From Cunninghamia lanceolata (Eukaryota > Streptophyta > Pinopsida > Cupressales > Cupressaceae), in NCBI GenBank assembly GCA_027924645.1, contig BSBN01000829.1:5642001-5706000 (forward strand): DNA of 64,000 nt, given 5' to 3'. Each line of letters starts with the position of its first letter. Position 1 is the stretch's first letter. Below, piece after piece: positions 11,991-23,189 of the stretch. Under the pieces are notes generated by a model. It made no database searches. It saw only the letters and a list, made by a program, of their open reading frames with translations, and was not told where the DNA came from. A program made the position numbers and the translations under genes.

Positions 11991-12786
11991 ATCATATTGT
12001 GACTTGTTAGAATCTGAATCTAGGTTCTTCTTCTTTTTCTTTTCCTCTTTGCATTCCTTTCAGAAATGCCCATATTTACCACAGTTCCAATAGAGATTCT
12101 TAGACTTTCTAGGAGATTTGGATCTCCCATAGGATTTGGATCTACCCTTATCATCTTTCTTGTCTTTCTTTTTCCCTTTCTCCTTGGGTCTTCCATGAAC
12201 TGCAAGAGTCTCTTTGGCTACCTTAGAAGACTTTCTTCATATCTCTTCAGATAACAATGAAGATACCACTTCATCCATTGTGAAAGTGGATGTGGTGCTC
12301 CCAATAGCCATCACAAGATGATCCCATGAGTCCAACAAAGAACAAAGCAAGGTCATGCAACGGTCCTCCTCCATCTTCACACCAACTGATGTCAAATGTG
12401 CAATTAACATGTTGAAGGCATTCAGGTGATCTACAACAGATCCTCCATCCTCCATCTTCAGAGAATACAACTTCTTTCTCAAAAAAAGTTTGTTCACTAG
12501 GGATTTAGCCTGATAAACGTCACTCAACTTCTTCCAAAGGTCTTTTTGTGCTCTTCTCCTCATGGACATTCAATAGGACAGAATTAGCTAGACTAAGTCT
12601 TATGAGACCCTTAGCCTTTTGATCTTTGAGATCCCAATTAGCTTGTGCCATAGTAACTAGTTTTACATTGGATACAGTCTCCCATAGGTCATGATCAACA
12701 AGCATGTCTTCCATCTTGAGCTTCCACAACTCAAAATTAGTGCCATTAAATTTCTCCACCTCTATCCTTCCAGATGTGCTTGCCAT
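11991..12786 (-). pseudogene. Copia-2 gag
   Basis: The likely start is the Met at 12,786 (MASTSGRIEVEKFNGTNFEL), which opens into WKLKMEDMLVDHDLW, a standard Copia gag N-terminus. A frameshift near 12,560 moves the reading to KDLWKKLSDVYQAKSL and onward to LLCSLLDSWDHLV. A K/R-rich linker leads to a knuckle read as NCGKYGHF, a stop, and KEC near 12,045-12,090; the first Cys of the knuckle has become Tyr. The reading is certain as a family call and certainly defective. Confidence 0.82.
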
Positions 12787-12888
12787 CTCCTTGTTGTAAT
12801 AAGATTCAAAATACTCTAAACATACTCCCACTCAACTTAAGATCATCTCAAAAAACCCCTACCAACAACTAGGACAAAAGGTGATCAA

Positions 12889-12900
12889 GCTCTGATACCA
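12889..12900 (-). promoter_or_regulatory. Copia-2 primer-binding site
   Basis: On the minus strand this reads tggtatcagagc, an exact 12-base match to the site complementary to initiator tRNA-Met in plant LTR elements. It is separated from the 5' LTR by two bases. Confidence 0.92.
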
Positions 12901-12902
12901 AC

Positions 12903-13950
12903 TGAAAGGAAGCTAGGTGTGTGGAAATCTATTCCTACACTAGTCTAATAAGGGGAGGGCTATGTAAATTCAATTTACTCTTTATAATTATAGAAACATG
13001 AAACATAGAACAGAGATATTGCAGTAATACACATAGAAGAAGAAAGAAGATAGAAGAAGAGAGACCAGATATAACGTGGGGAAAACCCTTATCAGGTGAA
13101 AAACCCCACACTCAAAAACCTACACAATGTATTGTTTAAATAGAATATGGTTTAGAATACACTTGCAATGCATGTTCTCAATATTCTTTGACACTCGTGT
13201 CTAGAGTCAATCTGGAAGCATAACAGTACCTATCAATCACATAAACTACTACTCCTCAAAGCACCTATTTATATAAAAAAAAATAAGGCAAAATACCCTT
13301 TATCTTGGAATGGGTGTCCAACTTGGCCTCATGGCCCAAAACCCATGCCTATGGACACTTGGTCAATATTGTAAGATGCATCTAACATTTGTCCACACAC
13401 CCGATCCCAAAGAGGTCACCTATTTCCAAAATAGGCTATGACAGATGCTCTTACGACTCTTACGACTGTCATAGAATCTGTCATAACTATCATAACTTAC
13501 AAATGTAAGAGAATCTCTCATACATAGGCTATAAATAACATATTCTCTTACAACATGTCATAGTCCACCTTGGGGCACCCAAAGATGCCTTTTTCAAAGA
13601 TGCTTCTCGACACATGTCATCACCTATCTTACAAGCTTCTATTTTTGACTCTTACATGTCATAACTTCGTCATAGGAATCTGTCATGACCGTTACGGTCA
13701 ACATTCCATTACACAACATCCAAGATGCTGACACATGGAAAAATATTCCTACCACTAAGTGGGACACCTATCTCCTCATGTGAGGATAAAATTACATGTG
13801 GTCATATGCCATGTAGGATGACACATCACTGTGCCAACTTCCACAATATGACAACATAGGATTTGCATCCAAATTATACAATACACAATAAATAAATACA
13901 ATGAAATAATACAAGGAATTACCAAGTTTGAGACACCTTAATTCCCAACA
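12903..13950 (-). repeat. Copia-2 5' LTR
   Basis: This 1,048 bp LTR is the partner of 8,583-9,632 and carries the element's promoter end. It begins TGTTGGGAATTAAGG at 13,950 on the minus strand and ends at 12,903 next to the PBS. Confidence 0.9.
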
Positions 13951-14177
13951 AACATCATCCAATCAAACACATAGAGATTCATATGCATTATGTTCAAGAG
14001 CTTATTCATGATTAGATCAGACTTAGTCTTTTGCTAGTCTTTAGAGCAGGTTGATGACATTTTTACCAAACCTTTTACTGAGAGCAAGTTCATTCATCTA
14101 TGGGCTCTTCTTAGGGTGTGGTCTACATCAACAACAACATCATCTTTGGGGGCTTTCTATCATTCTTCACTTTCTAG
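13951..14177 (+). pseudogene. Copia-1 RNase H tail after the Copia-2 insertion
   Basis: The plus strand continues the RNase H C-terminus (IEIHMHYVQELIHD, then a degraded DIFTKP-like end near 14,055-14,080). It ends near a short G-run (tttgggggctttc, 14,136-14,148). LINE-A sequence restarts at 14,178, so the 3' LTR that should follow is absent. Confidence 0.75.
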
Positions 14178-14742
14178 TCAATGATGGAAGGTACAAAGGT
14201 GTAGTAATTGCTAGAGATCTGCCCCCTTTATCCCACTAGCTATTTGCTGATGACACCATCCTTTATGGTGTAGCTAACAGTGAAGAAGCCACAATGATTA
14301 AAGACACACTAGGCAACTACATAAATTGCATAGGGAAACAAGTAAATAAAGTCAAGCCCTTAGGTTCGCATATCTAGAATTTTATGATGAGAACAATCAA
14401 TCTAATAATTGATCATATCTCATGGAAAGTGAACAATGGAAAAGAGGTACTTTTCTGGTTAGATTCCTAGAATTGATTTCTACCCTTAAAGAATATAAGA
14501 GAATTAGAAGACTGTCATCAAATGTTGGAAGCGATCTATGGGAATAAAGTTATGGATTACATAGAAAAAAGAAGGGGCCATCATGAGAACATATTGAATG
14601 GAAAAACTTTGATCTTGATCCAATCACAGACAACATGAAGAACATCCTAAGAGAAATCCTTCATAAAAGACCATTCTTAATAAATGACAAGGAAGATGAA
14701 TTAATTTGGTGTGGGGTGAAATCTGGAAAATATTCAGTCAAG
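14178..14742 (+). pseudogene. LINE-A ORF2, middle part (RT catalytic box onward)
   Basis: The reading DGRYKGVVIARDLPP followed by LFADDTILYGVANSEEA restarts the LINE reverse transcriptase, this time with the intact FADD catalytic pair. It continues into the thumb/connection region and ends at GVKSGKYSVK (14,709-14,742). The frame continues at 19,561 with VKLSFQKEVPS, which shows that LINE-B was inserted here. The first 87 bp repeat the end of the left LINE-A portion. Confidence 0.85.
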
Positions 14743-14749
14743 TTTTTTT

Positions 14750-16560
14750 CTTAAAAGGTGGTGGACCACCTAGACATCATATTGATATAAGAACATATTT
14801 ACAGTCAGCTAGGAAAACCTCCACTAGCTATGAACAGAGAAATAAAAAAGAGAAAAGATAGCTAGTAAATAAGAAGAGGGTCAAAACAAATACACCCTCA
14901 TCAAAAAATGGAGAAAAAAAAAACCACGAGCACCCACAAATAGACACATGTAAACACCACCATTGTCCATTGTACCAGCCACCCCACTTGGCTCGGCCGT
15001 AGGCTCCCCATCCACTATTTAAACCATCTCCTCATCAGAATTAGTGGTCTCCTCTCATAGATTTAGATCTTTGCAACATATCCTAGTCCACCTTGGCACT
15101 ATAAATGCATGACCCTTAATTGCCTGCTCCAACCCTTTGATGCAACCACACTCCAGACCATGTTGCATGTTCTGATAAAGAAACTCAAGAGCCTTGGTAG
15201 AGCACAATAGATGGATAGGAAATAATTTGCCAACCCAAGCATCACCCACCATTATATCATAATTCCTAAGGGCCTCATTCCACTGACACACACTGAAGAG
15301 CCTTTTATTCACCATCCCCATTGCTATGGGGAGGACATAACCTACATCCAGAGTGATATCTAGGATATTGGAAATGAAGACAGACACCACATTAGATCAC
15401 CTCAACTCCCTTTTTGATGTTCCATCAAGTCATCTCTAGTTACACACATGCCTAACAATAAATTTGGTGAGACTACAATCTATCTAAAAGATCTCATTAA
15501 TGCCAACAATAGTGACATTGCCCTTGATGATTGGCTCCCAACTAAATGGTTGGAAGTTGAACCTATAGTTCACAACCTCACCCTCCATGACACGTATGCC
15601 CTATGTTGAAAGAGAAATAGAAGACAAGAAAACACAATAGAGAGTCGAGGAAAGATAGGTAGAATGGTATGAGAAATCATGAAGTAAACAATATCTATTG
15701 GAAGAGCCCCTTATAGATATTGGGGATCAAAACACATTAAATGAACTCTTATGTGATGCTAAAAACACATCACCATTTTGATGAACCCATGACAAGTGCC
15801 TCCTCAAGACACTAAAGCCTTTCTTTAAGGTCTATCAACTACACACAATGCTAGCAGAAGGAAATCTTGGATGAGTGATGTCTTGTGAAGCTCCCCAAGA
15901 TCAAGTGGGTGCAAAAGGAGAGGTCATTTTTGACATAAAAGGTATCTGGGAGCCAAAAAAAAGTAAAAGGACCCTTAGATTGAGAGGATCAGAGAAATTA
16001 AGATTACAAAAAGTAAGGAGCATGTGAGGTAGGTCTATTAGGAAAAAGTGCCAACTCCCATAAGACACCAGTACTATGGTGTAGAGTGTCGTTCAACTGC
16101 CAAGCAATCTAATGAAAGTCAAGGCCACTTGTGAAAAAGAGCCTTTCAACCTAGAAAAAAGATAGAGGAGTCTACTCTAGTAGGGTGATGTGGCTCCTAC
16201 ACCCTTGAAATGTCTACTTGAGTACTGAGGAGGATACATGCGACCAGTTCATAAGCAATCCAAACATAACCTATCTCCCCAAGGAATTTGACACTTGTGG
16301 GGGGACTGGAAGCTTGATCATGATGGCTTCTAGAGATCATGTTATCCTGTAGCCTTTGCATCCCTAAAATGGCTAAAAAGGCTCCGTTGGTCATCCCCTT
16401 AAATAGTCATCTAGTCCAAATATTTAATGCTCACATCCTATAAAAGCAGAGCCACCTTGGCAACGGAAGAGTGTATGTCAGCCTATGTTGAAGTCTAGAC
16501 CACCTGCCTAACCCATCCCCATGCTTTTAAGAATGTGATGGGACCCTTGACTTGGCCATT
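14750..16560 (-). other. LINE-B 3' region with coding-like segments of unknown nature
   Basis: About 1.8 kb lie between the RNase H domain and the poly(A) end. The best reading runs from about 15,600 to 15,055, where a frame with few stops includes FQPFSWEPIIKGNVTIVGIN and, in a 111-codon open part (15,390-15,055), an uncharged-rich segment with CQWNEALRNYDIMVGDAWVG. A second short open part is 16,394-16,197. I do not recognise either. They could be a long LINE 3' UTR, an additional LINE domain, or flanking sequence carried along by 3' transduction. Confidence 0.4.
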
Positions 16561-18300
16561 AGGAGGGCCAAAAAATTAACCACTATCTATAGGAATATTT
16601 TCCTGAATGTTGTCAGAGACCAAAAATCTTAGCATCTCTGCCAAAGAGTTTGAAGAGTGGTCTATAGAAAAATTTGATAACCAATCTACAACTTTACTGT
16701 CTACATGGTAATAGTGTGAAATTTGAAATGAATCACATCTATCTAGAATAGACCAAGCCTTTTCTAAAATGTAATGGATAGACCAATTCTCTGATGTCCT
16801 CCTTTGTAGTGTTGAAATGATGATGAGTGAGTCACCCTCGACCCAGATGTTTTTTAAAACCTTTGTCCAAGGCTAATTGAAGAGCATGAACTAATGCATA
16901 TGCTTTTTCTGAATTGTGTGTTTCATCAGGGAGCTTAGATGCTTTCGCAGCTAGGAGTTTCCCTCATTGCATCTAATTACAAATCCTAGAACTGAGGTAC
17001 CCAAATTACCATGACTTGCCTCATTGAAGTTTATTTTAACCATGGGATAGTCAGGAGGAAGCCATTTAATTGTAGACCTATCTACTTTCAGTTAGATGCT
17101 TTGGTGGCCCCTTTTGAGGGGTTGTCTTTCAAGCCTCTTCCACTTTTTAGAAATTAGTTCGTCCCAATTAGTCCATTTGGCATCCTTGTTGGATGACCTC
17201 CTTAGCTTGGCATTGACTATCTCAGAGATTGAAAATTCTAAATCCCTCCAAAATTCTTCTAGGGATTTCAAAGTGTCTCTAAAAATCCTATAGTTTCTTT
17301 CCCTCCATATCATCCATAATAAAAAGGAAGGGCTGACCATCCAAAGAATATGGAAGTATGCCTCTTTATTTAACTAGGGCCAGCTTTGTATCATCTATAA
17401 CAAGGAAGAAGGGCGGGGAGAACACCAATTAAGCTATCTCATAAGGCACTTCCAACACTTTTGACTATTGTTGCACTGAACACGCAGATGATCCAATGAT
17501 TCTCTTGCTCCTTGACACAAGACACATATGAAACTTGAACCCAAAGATAATTTTTTGATTCTGTCCCCTGTGAGAATCCTCTTATTGAGAGCTATCCATG
17601 TAAAAGTTCCCACTTTTGGCAATGTAGGATCCACCTAGCAGAGATTCATGGCCCACTCCACCTTTGACCTTGAAGAGAGGAACTTGTAAGTGTGTCTAGA
17701 TTTATCGTTGCCTAACCCATCACCTATCCATATTAACCTGTGTTCTATTGGAGAGAAATAGACAATTCTCTTGTCCAAAATGTTTTTGAGGGCAAATTTT
17801 TGATTTGGAGGAAAGTTACAATTTTCAAAGCTTTTCCAAGTAACTCTTGCTAGAAGCACACTTGAATCTATAGAGAAATAGTTATAGACCTTAAGGCCTA
17901 GAACCTTTTGAGGTAAGCCTCTGCTTCCTTGAAATCTCCTAATGTCAATATTTTTGACCATCCATTCCAAGAGTCATCCCATAACAATGCCTTTTTCCCA
18001 TTGTGACTTTTCCATGACAGCTTGGAGAGAAGTACCTCTCTACTGTTCACAATAAATTTCTAGATGGAAGAACCCCTTGGATGATTGGTGACTATAAAAA
18101 TTCTTTCAAGTGCTTGGGAGTCCAAATACTTTCTTTGCATGATCTTCACCCACTTTGTCTGCAGACTTTTATACATCTTCCAAGCCAGATTAGCCCCAAG
18201 GCCTAAATTCTACAGATCCAAATTAAGAACACCTATCCACCCTTGGGATTTAGGTATACAACCTTTTTCCCATGAAATAAGATGAATCTTATTCCTATCT
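16561..18300 (-). pseudogene. LINE-B ORF2 C-terminal part: zf-RVT and RNase H
   Basis: The zf-RVT region is seen in 17,970-17,434 (GTFTWIALNKRILTGDRIKK, CVLCQGARESLDHL). It is followed by LLWMIWRERNYRIFRD (17,340-17,092). RNase H reads WLPPDYPMVKINFNEAS, then HGNLGTSVLGFVIR at about 17,075-16,990, where the usual acidic residue of the first strand appears as Asn. Later parts include WVEGDSLIIISTL. Stops and frame changes break it. A C-terminal RNase H is typical of plant L1-type LINEs. Confidence 0.8.
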
Positions 18301-19560
18301 GAGGCACCCTACCACATGAAATTTATGCAAATCTTGCCAATTTCTTCTAAAATGCCTTTTGGAGCTTGCAAAGATGACATCATATAAATAGGAACCATTG
18401 AAAGAATAGGTTTAACTAGTGTTAGCATGCCCACCAGAGAAAGCCATTGTCCTTTCCAGGCACCTATCTTGTGAGACAAATTTTACAAAACCCCATTCCA
18501 TAAAGTCTTTTTGTGGTATCCATTAAAGAGGGGGACACCTAGATATTTTCCTAGAAGTGATTCTACTATGAAATTGAAGAAGCCTGCTAGCTCATACTAC
18601 CTATCTTGTTTAGCATTGGAGATATAAATCTTTGACTTCTTTTTGTTGATGAGATGCCCAAATGCCTCACAATAATAATTTAGAGTTTGATTGATGTTTG
18701 AGGATTCTTTTCTATTGGCTCTACCAAAGAGGATCATATCATCTGCAAATAGTACGTGGGTTAGCAGATCTCTAGATGACTTCAATTTTGTACCCCTCCA
18801 ACATTTGGAATCTCTTGCCTCTTTAATGGACCATGTGAGAGCTTTTGTCATTAATATGAATAGATACAGTGAAATGGGGTTGTTTCACAACTATTTACTA
18901 GGACCAAGCACCTAAAGCCTGTAATGTAAGAGGAGATCCATTTGATCCAATGAGCTGAGAATCCTAAAGAGCTTAAAACATGGAATAGAAATTTCCACTC
19001 CACCCTGTCATATGCCTTGGACATGTCTAACTTTAGTGCCATACTAGACTTCTTTTTGTGCTTTAAATAATGGAGAACTTCATGTGTGAGAATGGCCCTT
19101 TCTACTATTTCTTTGACTAGGACAAAGCCCCCTTGTTCTTCTGAGATGATTTTTGAGAGAATAGATGCAAGTCTAGAGGTGGCCTCTTTTGAAATAATTT
19201 TATAGATCAAGTTATAGAGGGAGATAGGCCTTAAATCCTCAAATGTAACTAGAGATTTGGTCTTTGGAATCAAAATGATGCTGGTTTTATTAAATTCTTT
19301 AAGAACATTGTTGAACTTTCTTGACTCCTCTACAACAAGGAAGACATCTTCCCCAACAAAATCCTAGCATTTTTGGAAGAACAGACCCATCCATCCATCC
19401 AGGCCTAGGGCCTTATCCCCATCCATTGCAAACACAACCGCTTTAACTTTGTCTAGTGAGAATTCTTTGAGGAGTTCCTTGTTCATATTCAGTCAGGCTT
19501 GAATATGAATTATTATCTATAAGAAACCCTCATGGGCATTGGCGTATAGAATTTGTTGGG
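18301..19560 (-). pseudogene. LINE-B ORF2 reverse transcriptase
   Basis: From the truncated 5' end, the reading has KVKAVVFAMDGDKALGLDGW and then a clean 140-codon frame (19,273-18,851): LVTFEDLRPISLYNLIYKII, EEQGGFVLVKEIVERAI, and ALKLDMSKAYDRVEWKFLF, all landmark RT motifs. The catalytic box is THVLFADDMILFG within 18,851-18,597. A frameshift separates the two parts at about 18,850. The catalytic residues are intact, but the element is not because of truncation and stops. Confidence 0.88.
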
Positions 19561-20480
19561 GTCAAATTGTCATTCCAAAAGGAGGTGCCATCATGTGGGC
19601 TGCTCTACATAAAAAAAATACTAACAGAGGATAGACTACATATGATTGGTATAGTTGGTCCCTCTAGATGTCCTCTATGCCTCCTTGCTAAGGAAATAGT
19701 GGACCACCTTCTTGTCCACTATCCATACACAGTAGAAATTTGGTCATGGCTATATCAAAAAATGCATTGGCAAAGTGCTTTCTCATAGAATTTCAGAGAA
19801 GTAATCCTATCTTGGCTGTACATTCATAGGGATTAACTATGGAATGCTCTATGGCTTGCAAGACCTACAATGATTGCATGGAAGTTATGGAAAGAAAGGA
19901 ATAACATAATATATAAAGAAAAGTCATTAATAGCAAAATCAGTGATAAACAAGATTGAGAATGGCATATGAGAACATTTAAACTCAAAGGCAAGTAAGAT
20001 TAGGAAGTATAAATTCACTGAGTGGGACAACGAAATGATGGTGTCCTAGCCTCAGCTAAAGGCTCTAAAATTAATATCACAGGCCAATGGGACATCCAAT
20101 ATTTAGTAAAAAGGAATTAAAATATGTCTAGCGAAAAAGGTATCCTCTATTGATATAGAAGGTGATTCATAGATCATAATAAATGATATCATATCAAACA
20201 ACACAATTAATTAGAAAATTTCAAATGGAATAGAACAAATAAGGGAACTAGGTAGAATCAAGGACTTCTCCATCAGTCACATCTACAAAGAAGAAAACAT
20301 TGCGGCATAATACCTTGCAAACCAAGGAATTGCACATGAACCAAACATGATTGTCTTGGAAAAACACTATATCATGGCCAGGGCTTAATCGTATCATCGA
20401 CACAGAAAAATCTCTACTAATCTGAAATATGGCATGTGACCTGACTGCTTATATCCTCTTTAAGTGCGCTCGTCAAAGGG
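19561..20480 (+). pseudogene. LINE-A ORF2 C-terminal part: zf-RVT and RNase H
   Basis: The LINE-A frame resumes as VKLSFQKEVPSCGLLYIKK, then ILTEDRL, and a zf-RVT knuckle C-PLC-(LLAKEIVD)-H-LLVHYP (19,567-19,788). It goes on with WKLWKERNNIIYKEKS. An RNase H domain follows (VSSIDIEGDS near 20,140, SHIYKEENIAA near 20,275). Stops are scattered. This completes LINE-A, split by Copia-1 and LINE-B. Confidence 0.8.
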
Positions 20481-20860
20481 ATCCTAATGAGAGAAGTCTT
20501 TACTTCCATATCATCCTTCAAAAAAGCTCCAAAACATGGACTCTTTGGGGATGCCATCAACATTAAGTTTTCTAGGAAAAACAATGATCTCGTGGAAGTT
20601 ATTGAGCTATACTGTGAAGGAATAATAAAAAATAATATGGAGAATTTTGCAAATATCATTGGTTCCATGTCTGATCCTCTTTCTCCTGCTCAAATAAAGA
20701 GAATGAATGTGCGTGCTTATGGTCTAAGTGTGTTGGTTCACTCCTAACCATAGTGGGACAACAAGGATTGTAACTAGCTGAAAAGCACAAGAAATTATAA
20801 TTTTTCTTTTTTAGATATCAATACAATAGGAGTTTCCCCAAGGCAACAACTTCCCAATAT
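20481..20860 (+). other. LINE-A 3' tail region, short open frame of unknown nature
   Basis: A short open frame (20,487-20,747; includes ANIIGSMSDPLSPAQIKR) follows RNase H. It is not recognised and may be the end of ORF2 in a shifted frame or chance. T-rich sequence (attataatttttcttttttag) then leads into the microsatellite. Confidence 0.35.
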
Positions 20861-22010
<1,150 letters not shown>

Positions 22011-22049
22011 CAATCTTTTAAACATGGATGGGGAGAATATTTAAAAGAT

Positions 22050-22250
22050 ACCTTAATTTGAAGATTTTTCTTCAAATGAAGGTTCCTTTGTTTGAAGATT
22101 TTTTTTCAAACAAAGGTACCTTTGTTTGAAGATTTCGCAAAAATCACCTTCCAGCAAACGTTTTCCTTCATTCAAAGATTTTCTTCATTCGAAGGTATTA
22201 TTTTATTTATTGTGAATCAATAAAATAACACCTTCGAATGAAGATAATAT
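22050..22250. repeat. Cluster of inverted repeats built on CTTCGAATGAAG-like words
   Basis: Several palindromes follow one another. One is tttgaagatttttcttcaaa near 22,060-22,080; another pairs tttgtttgaaga with tcaaacaaaggt near 22,090-22,120. The longest has 25-base arms at 22,183-22,207 and 22,219-22,243 (cttcattcgaaggt against accttcgaatgaag) with one mismatch and an 11-base loop. The set could be remains of a MITE or a fold-back element. No coding content. Confidence 0.75.
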
Positions 22251-22614
22251 TTTATTGTTTTAAAAGACTATATGAGGTGAAAAAGTCATTTCCAACTATC
22301 ATTTCTACCCAACATGCTGAATTTAGCAATAGTGAATGGAGGTTTTTTTTTTCATAGTTTACCTAGATAGCATTGAGGATGGCTCCGTGCAAAGAAATTT
22401 GACCAAATTTCCATGTGGCTTCTCAAAAAGGTGTGTCCACTATACTGTCGATGTGAGCAAGGTCACAAATTTTCATTTTTTATTAGGTATTTATCTTCCA
22501 CCAACTGTGAAAATTACATTTTTTGACTTCATTTAAGTTGCAAAAAATTTGTAATATGGTTTCAATGATTTATAGCCAAAATTTGAATGTTTTATAGATA
22601 AAATTTGGATAGAT

Positions 22615-22803
22615 TTGAAACCCTAAAATGTCAAATTGAAACCCTAAAACATCATTTTGAAATCGTAATACATGAATTTTGAAACCCTAAAACATCTATT
22701 TGAAACCCTAAACATGTATTTTGAAACCTTAAAACATTTATTTGAAACCCTAAAATGTGGATGTGAAACCCTAAGTTGTAAATCTAAAACCCTAAAATGT
22801 CTA
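22615..22803 (+). repeat. Degenerate tandem repeat with CCCTAAA core
   Basis: Eight or so units of about 25-30 bp each start gaaaccctaaaa and continue with a variable catnnattt spacer. CCCTAAA is the plant telomere word, but here it appears once per unit instead of in direct 7 bp tandem. The units are diverged. Confidence 0.8.
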
Positions 22804-22869
22804 ATATATAGAAATGATAAAGTGTGATATGCTAATGTAGGCTTAATGTGTAAGATTTAAAAGAGAATT

Positions 22870-23189
22870 GAATGATGATTATGATGGCTCTACTGATGCC
22901 TCATCATATGTAAAAACATTCTTTCTTGCTAATTGTAAACATATTGATGATGCTGCTATCATGATTAGTGAATTTAGATTATAAATCAAGGGTAGAACAT
23001 TGCTTTGGTTTGATAAATCTTGTATTTTCTATACATATTTTAACTCTCTAGCTAGTGATTTTGTTAAGTATTTTTCTAGGCTTAGAGACTATAGTGTGTA
23101 TTTGAATCTAGTTCCTTGTCATGTATCTTTTGATCCAAATCCATTAATAAATATTTTATAATTTGATGATAAACTAAATTCATTTGATT
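22870..23189 (+). pseudogene. Gypsy gag remnant
   Basis: One frame reads DDYDGSTDASSYVKTFFLAN, then IMISEFRL, a stop, and KGRTLLWFDKS. This has the pattern of a retrotransposon gag core (F.G..D...F....F, then L.G.A..WF). Further on DFVKYFSRLRDY fits the same domain. The reading stops where the TIR element begins. A protease remnant of the same kind of element appears on the far side at 24,666. Confidence 0.55.

Larger units (their letters stand above)
8583..13950 (-). mobile_element. Copia-2: Ty1/Copia element nested in Copia-1 RNase H
   Basis: This is a complete-ended minus-strand Copia element of 5,368 bp. It has two LTRs (8,583-9,632 and 12,903-13,950), a PBS beside the right LTR and a purine tract beside the left one, which set the orientation. 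The flanking pentamers are gacat (8,578-8,582) and aacat (13,951-13,955): a 5 bp target duplication with one later change. Joining the flanks restores the Copia-1 RNase H reading from NLVRH to a KHIEIH-like continuation. LTRs differ by about 11% over the first 240 bp by hand count, so the insertion is old but younger than its host. Most of RT is deleted, so it is non-autonomous now. Confidence 0.93.
3632..14177 (+). mobile_element. Copia-1: Ty1/Copia retrotransposon lacking a 3' LTR
   Basis: This is a plus-strand Copia element in the order LTR, PBS, gag, protease, integrase, RT, RNase H. It is interrupted in RNase H by Copia-2 (8,583-13,950). It starts with TGTTGG at 3,632 inside the LINE-A RT. 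The coding tail resumes at 13,951 and reaches a short G-run (about 14,138), after which LINE-A sequence returns at 14,178 with no second LTR. All coding regions are broken by stops and frame changes. The domain order (integrase before RT) defines it as Copia, and the t-RNA-iMet-type PBS agrees. The missing 3' LTR and the 87 bp duplicated flank mean the right edge is not a normal integrase product. Confidence 0.85.
14743..19560 (-). mobile_element. LINE-B: 5'-truncated LINE inserted in LINE-A
   Basis: This is a minus-strand LINE of about 4.8 kb. Its 3' end is marked by a short poly(T) on the plus strand (14,743-14,749), equal to a poly(A) tail in its sense. The flanks gtcaa occur at both 14,737-14,741 and 19,561-19,565, a short candidate target duplication. 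The LINE-A reading joins across it in frame. It is truncated at the 5' end within the RT N-terminus and so carries no endonuclease or ORF1. It contains RT, zf-RVT and RNase H followed by an unusually long 3' region. Confidence 0.83.

Noticed and set aside
11329..12254. Plus-strand frames opposite Copia-2 gag and integrase
   Set aside because: They are shadows of the minus-strand polyprotein.
3545..14264. 87 bp flanks of Copia-1 as a target-site duplication
   Set aside because: LTR elements make 4-6 bp duplications, and the missing 3' LTR shows the right edge is rearranged.
22336..22536. 66-codon frame
   Set aside because: Short, isolated in AT-rich DNA, no motif.
22615..22803. Former telomere or chromosome fusion point
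   Set aside because: The CCCTAAA words are not in direct tandem; each is part of a longer diverged unit.
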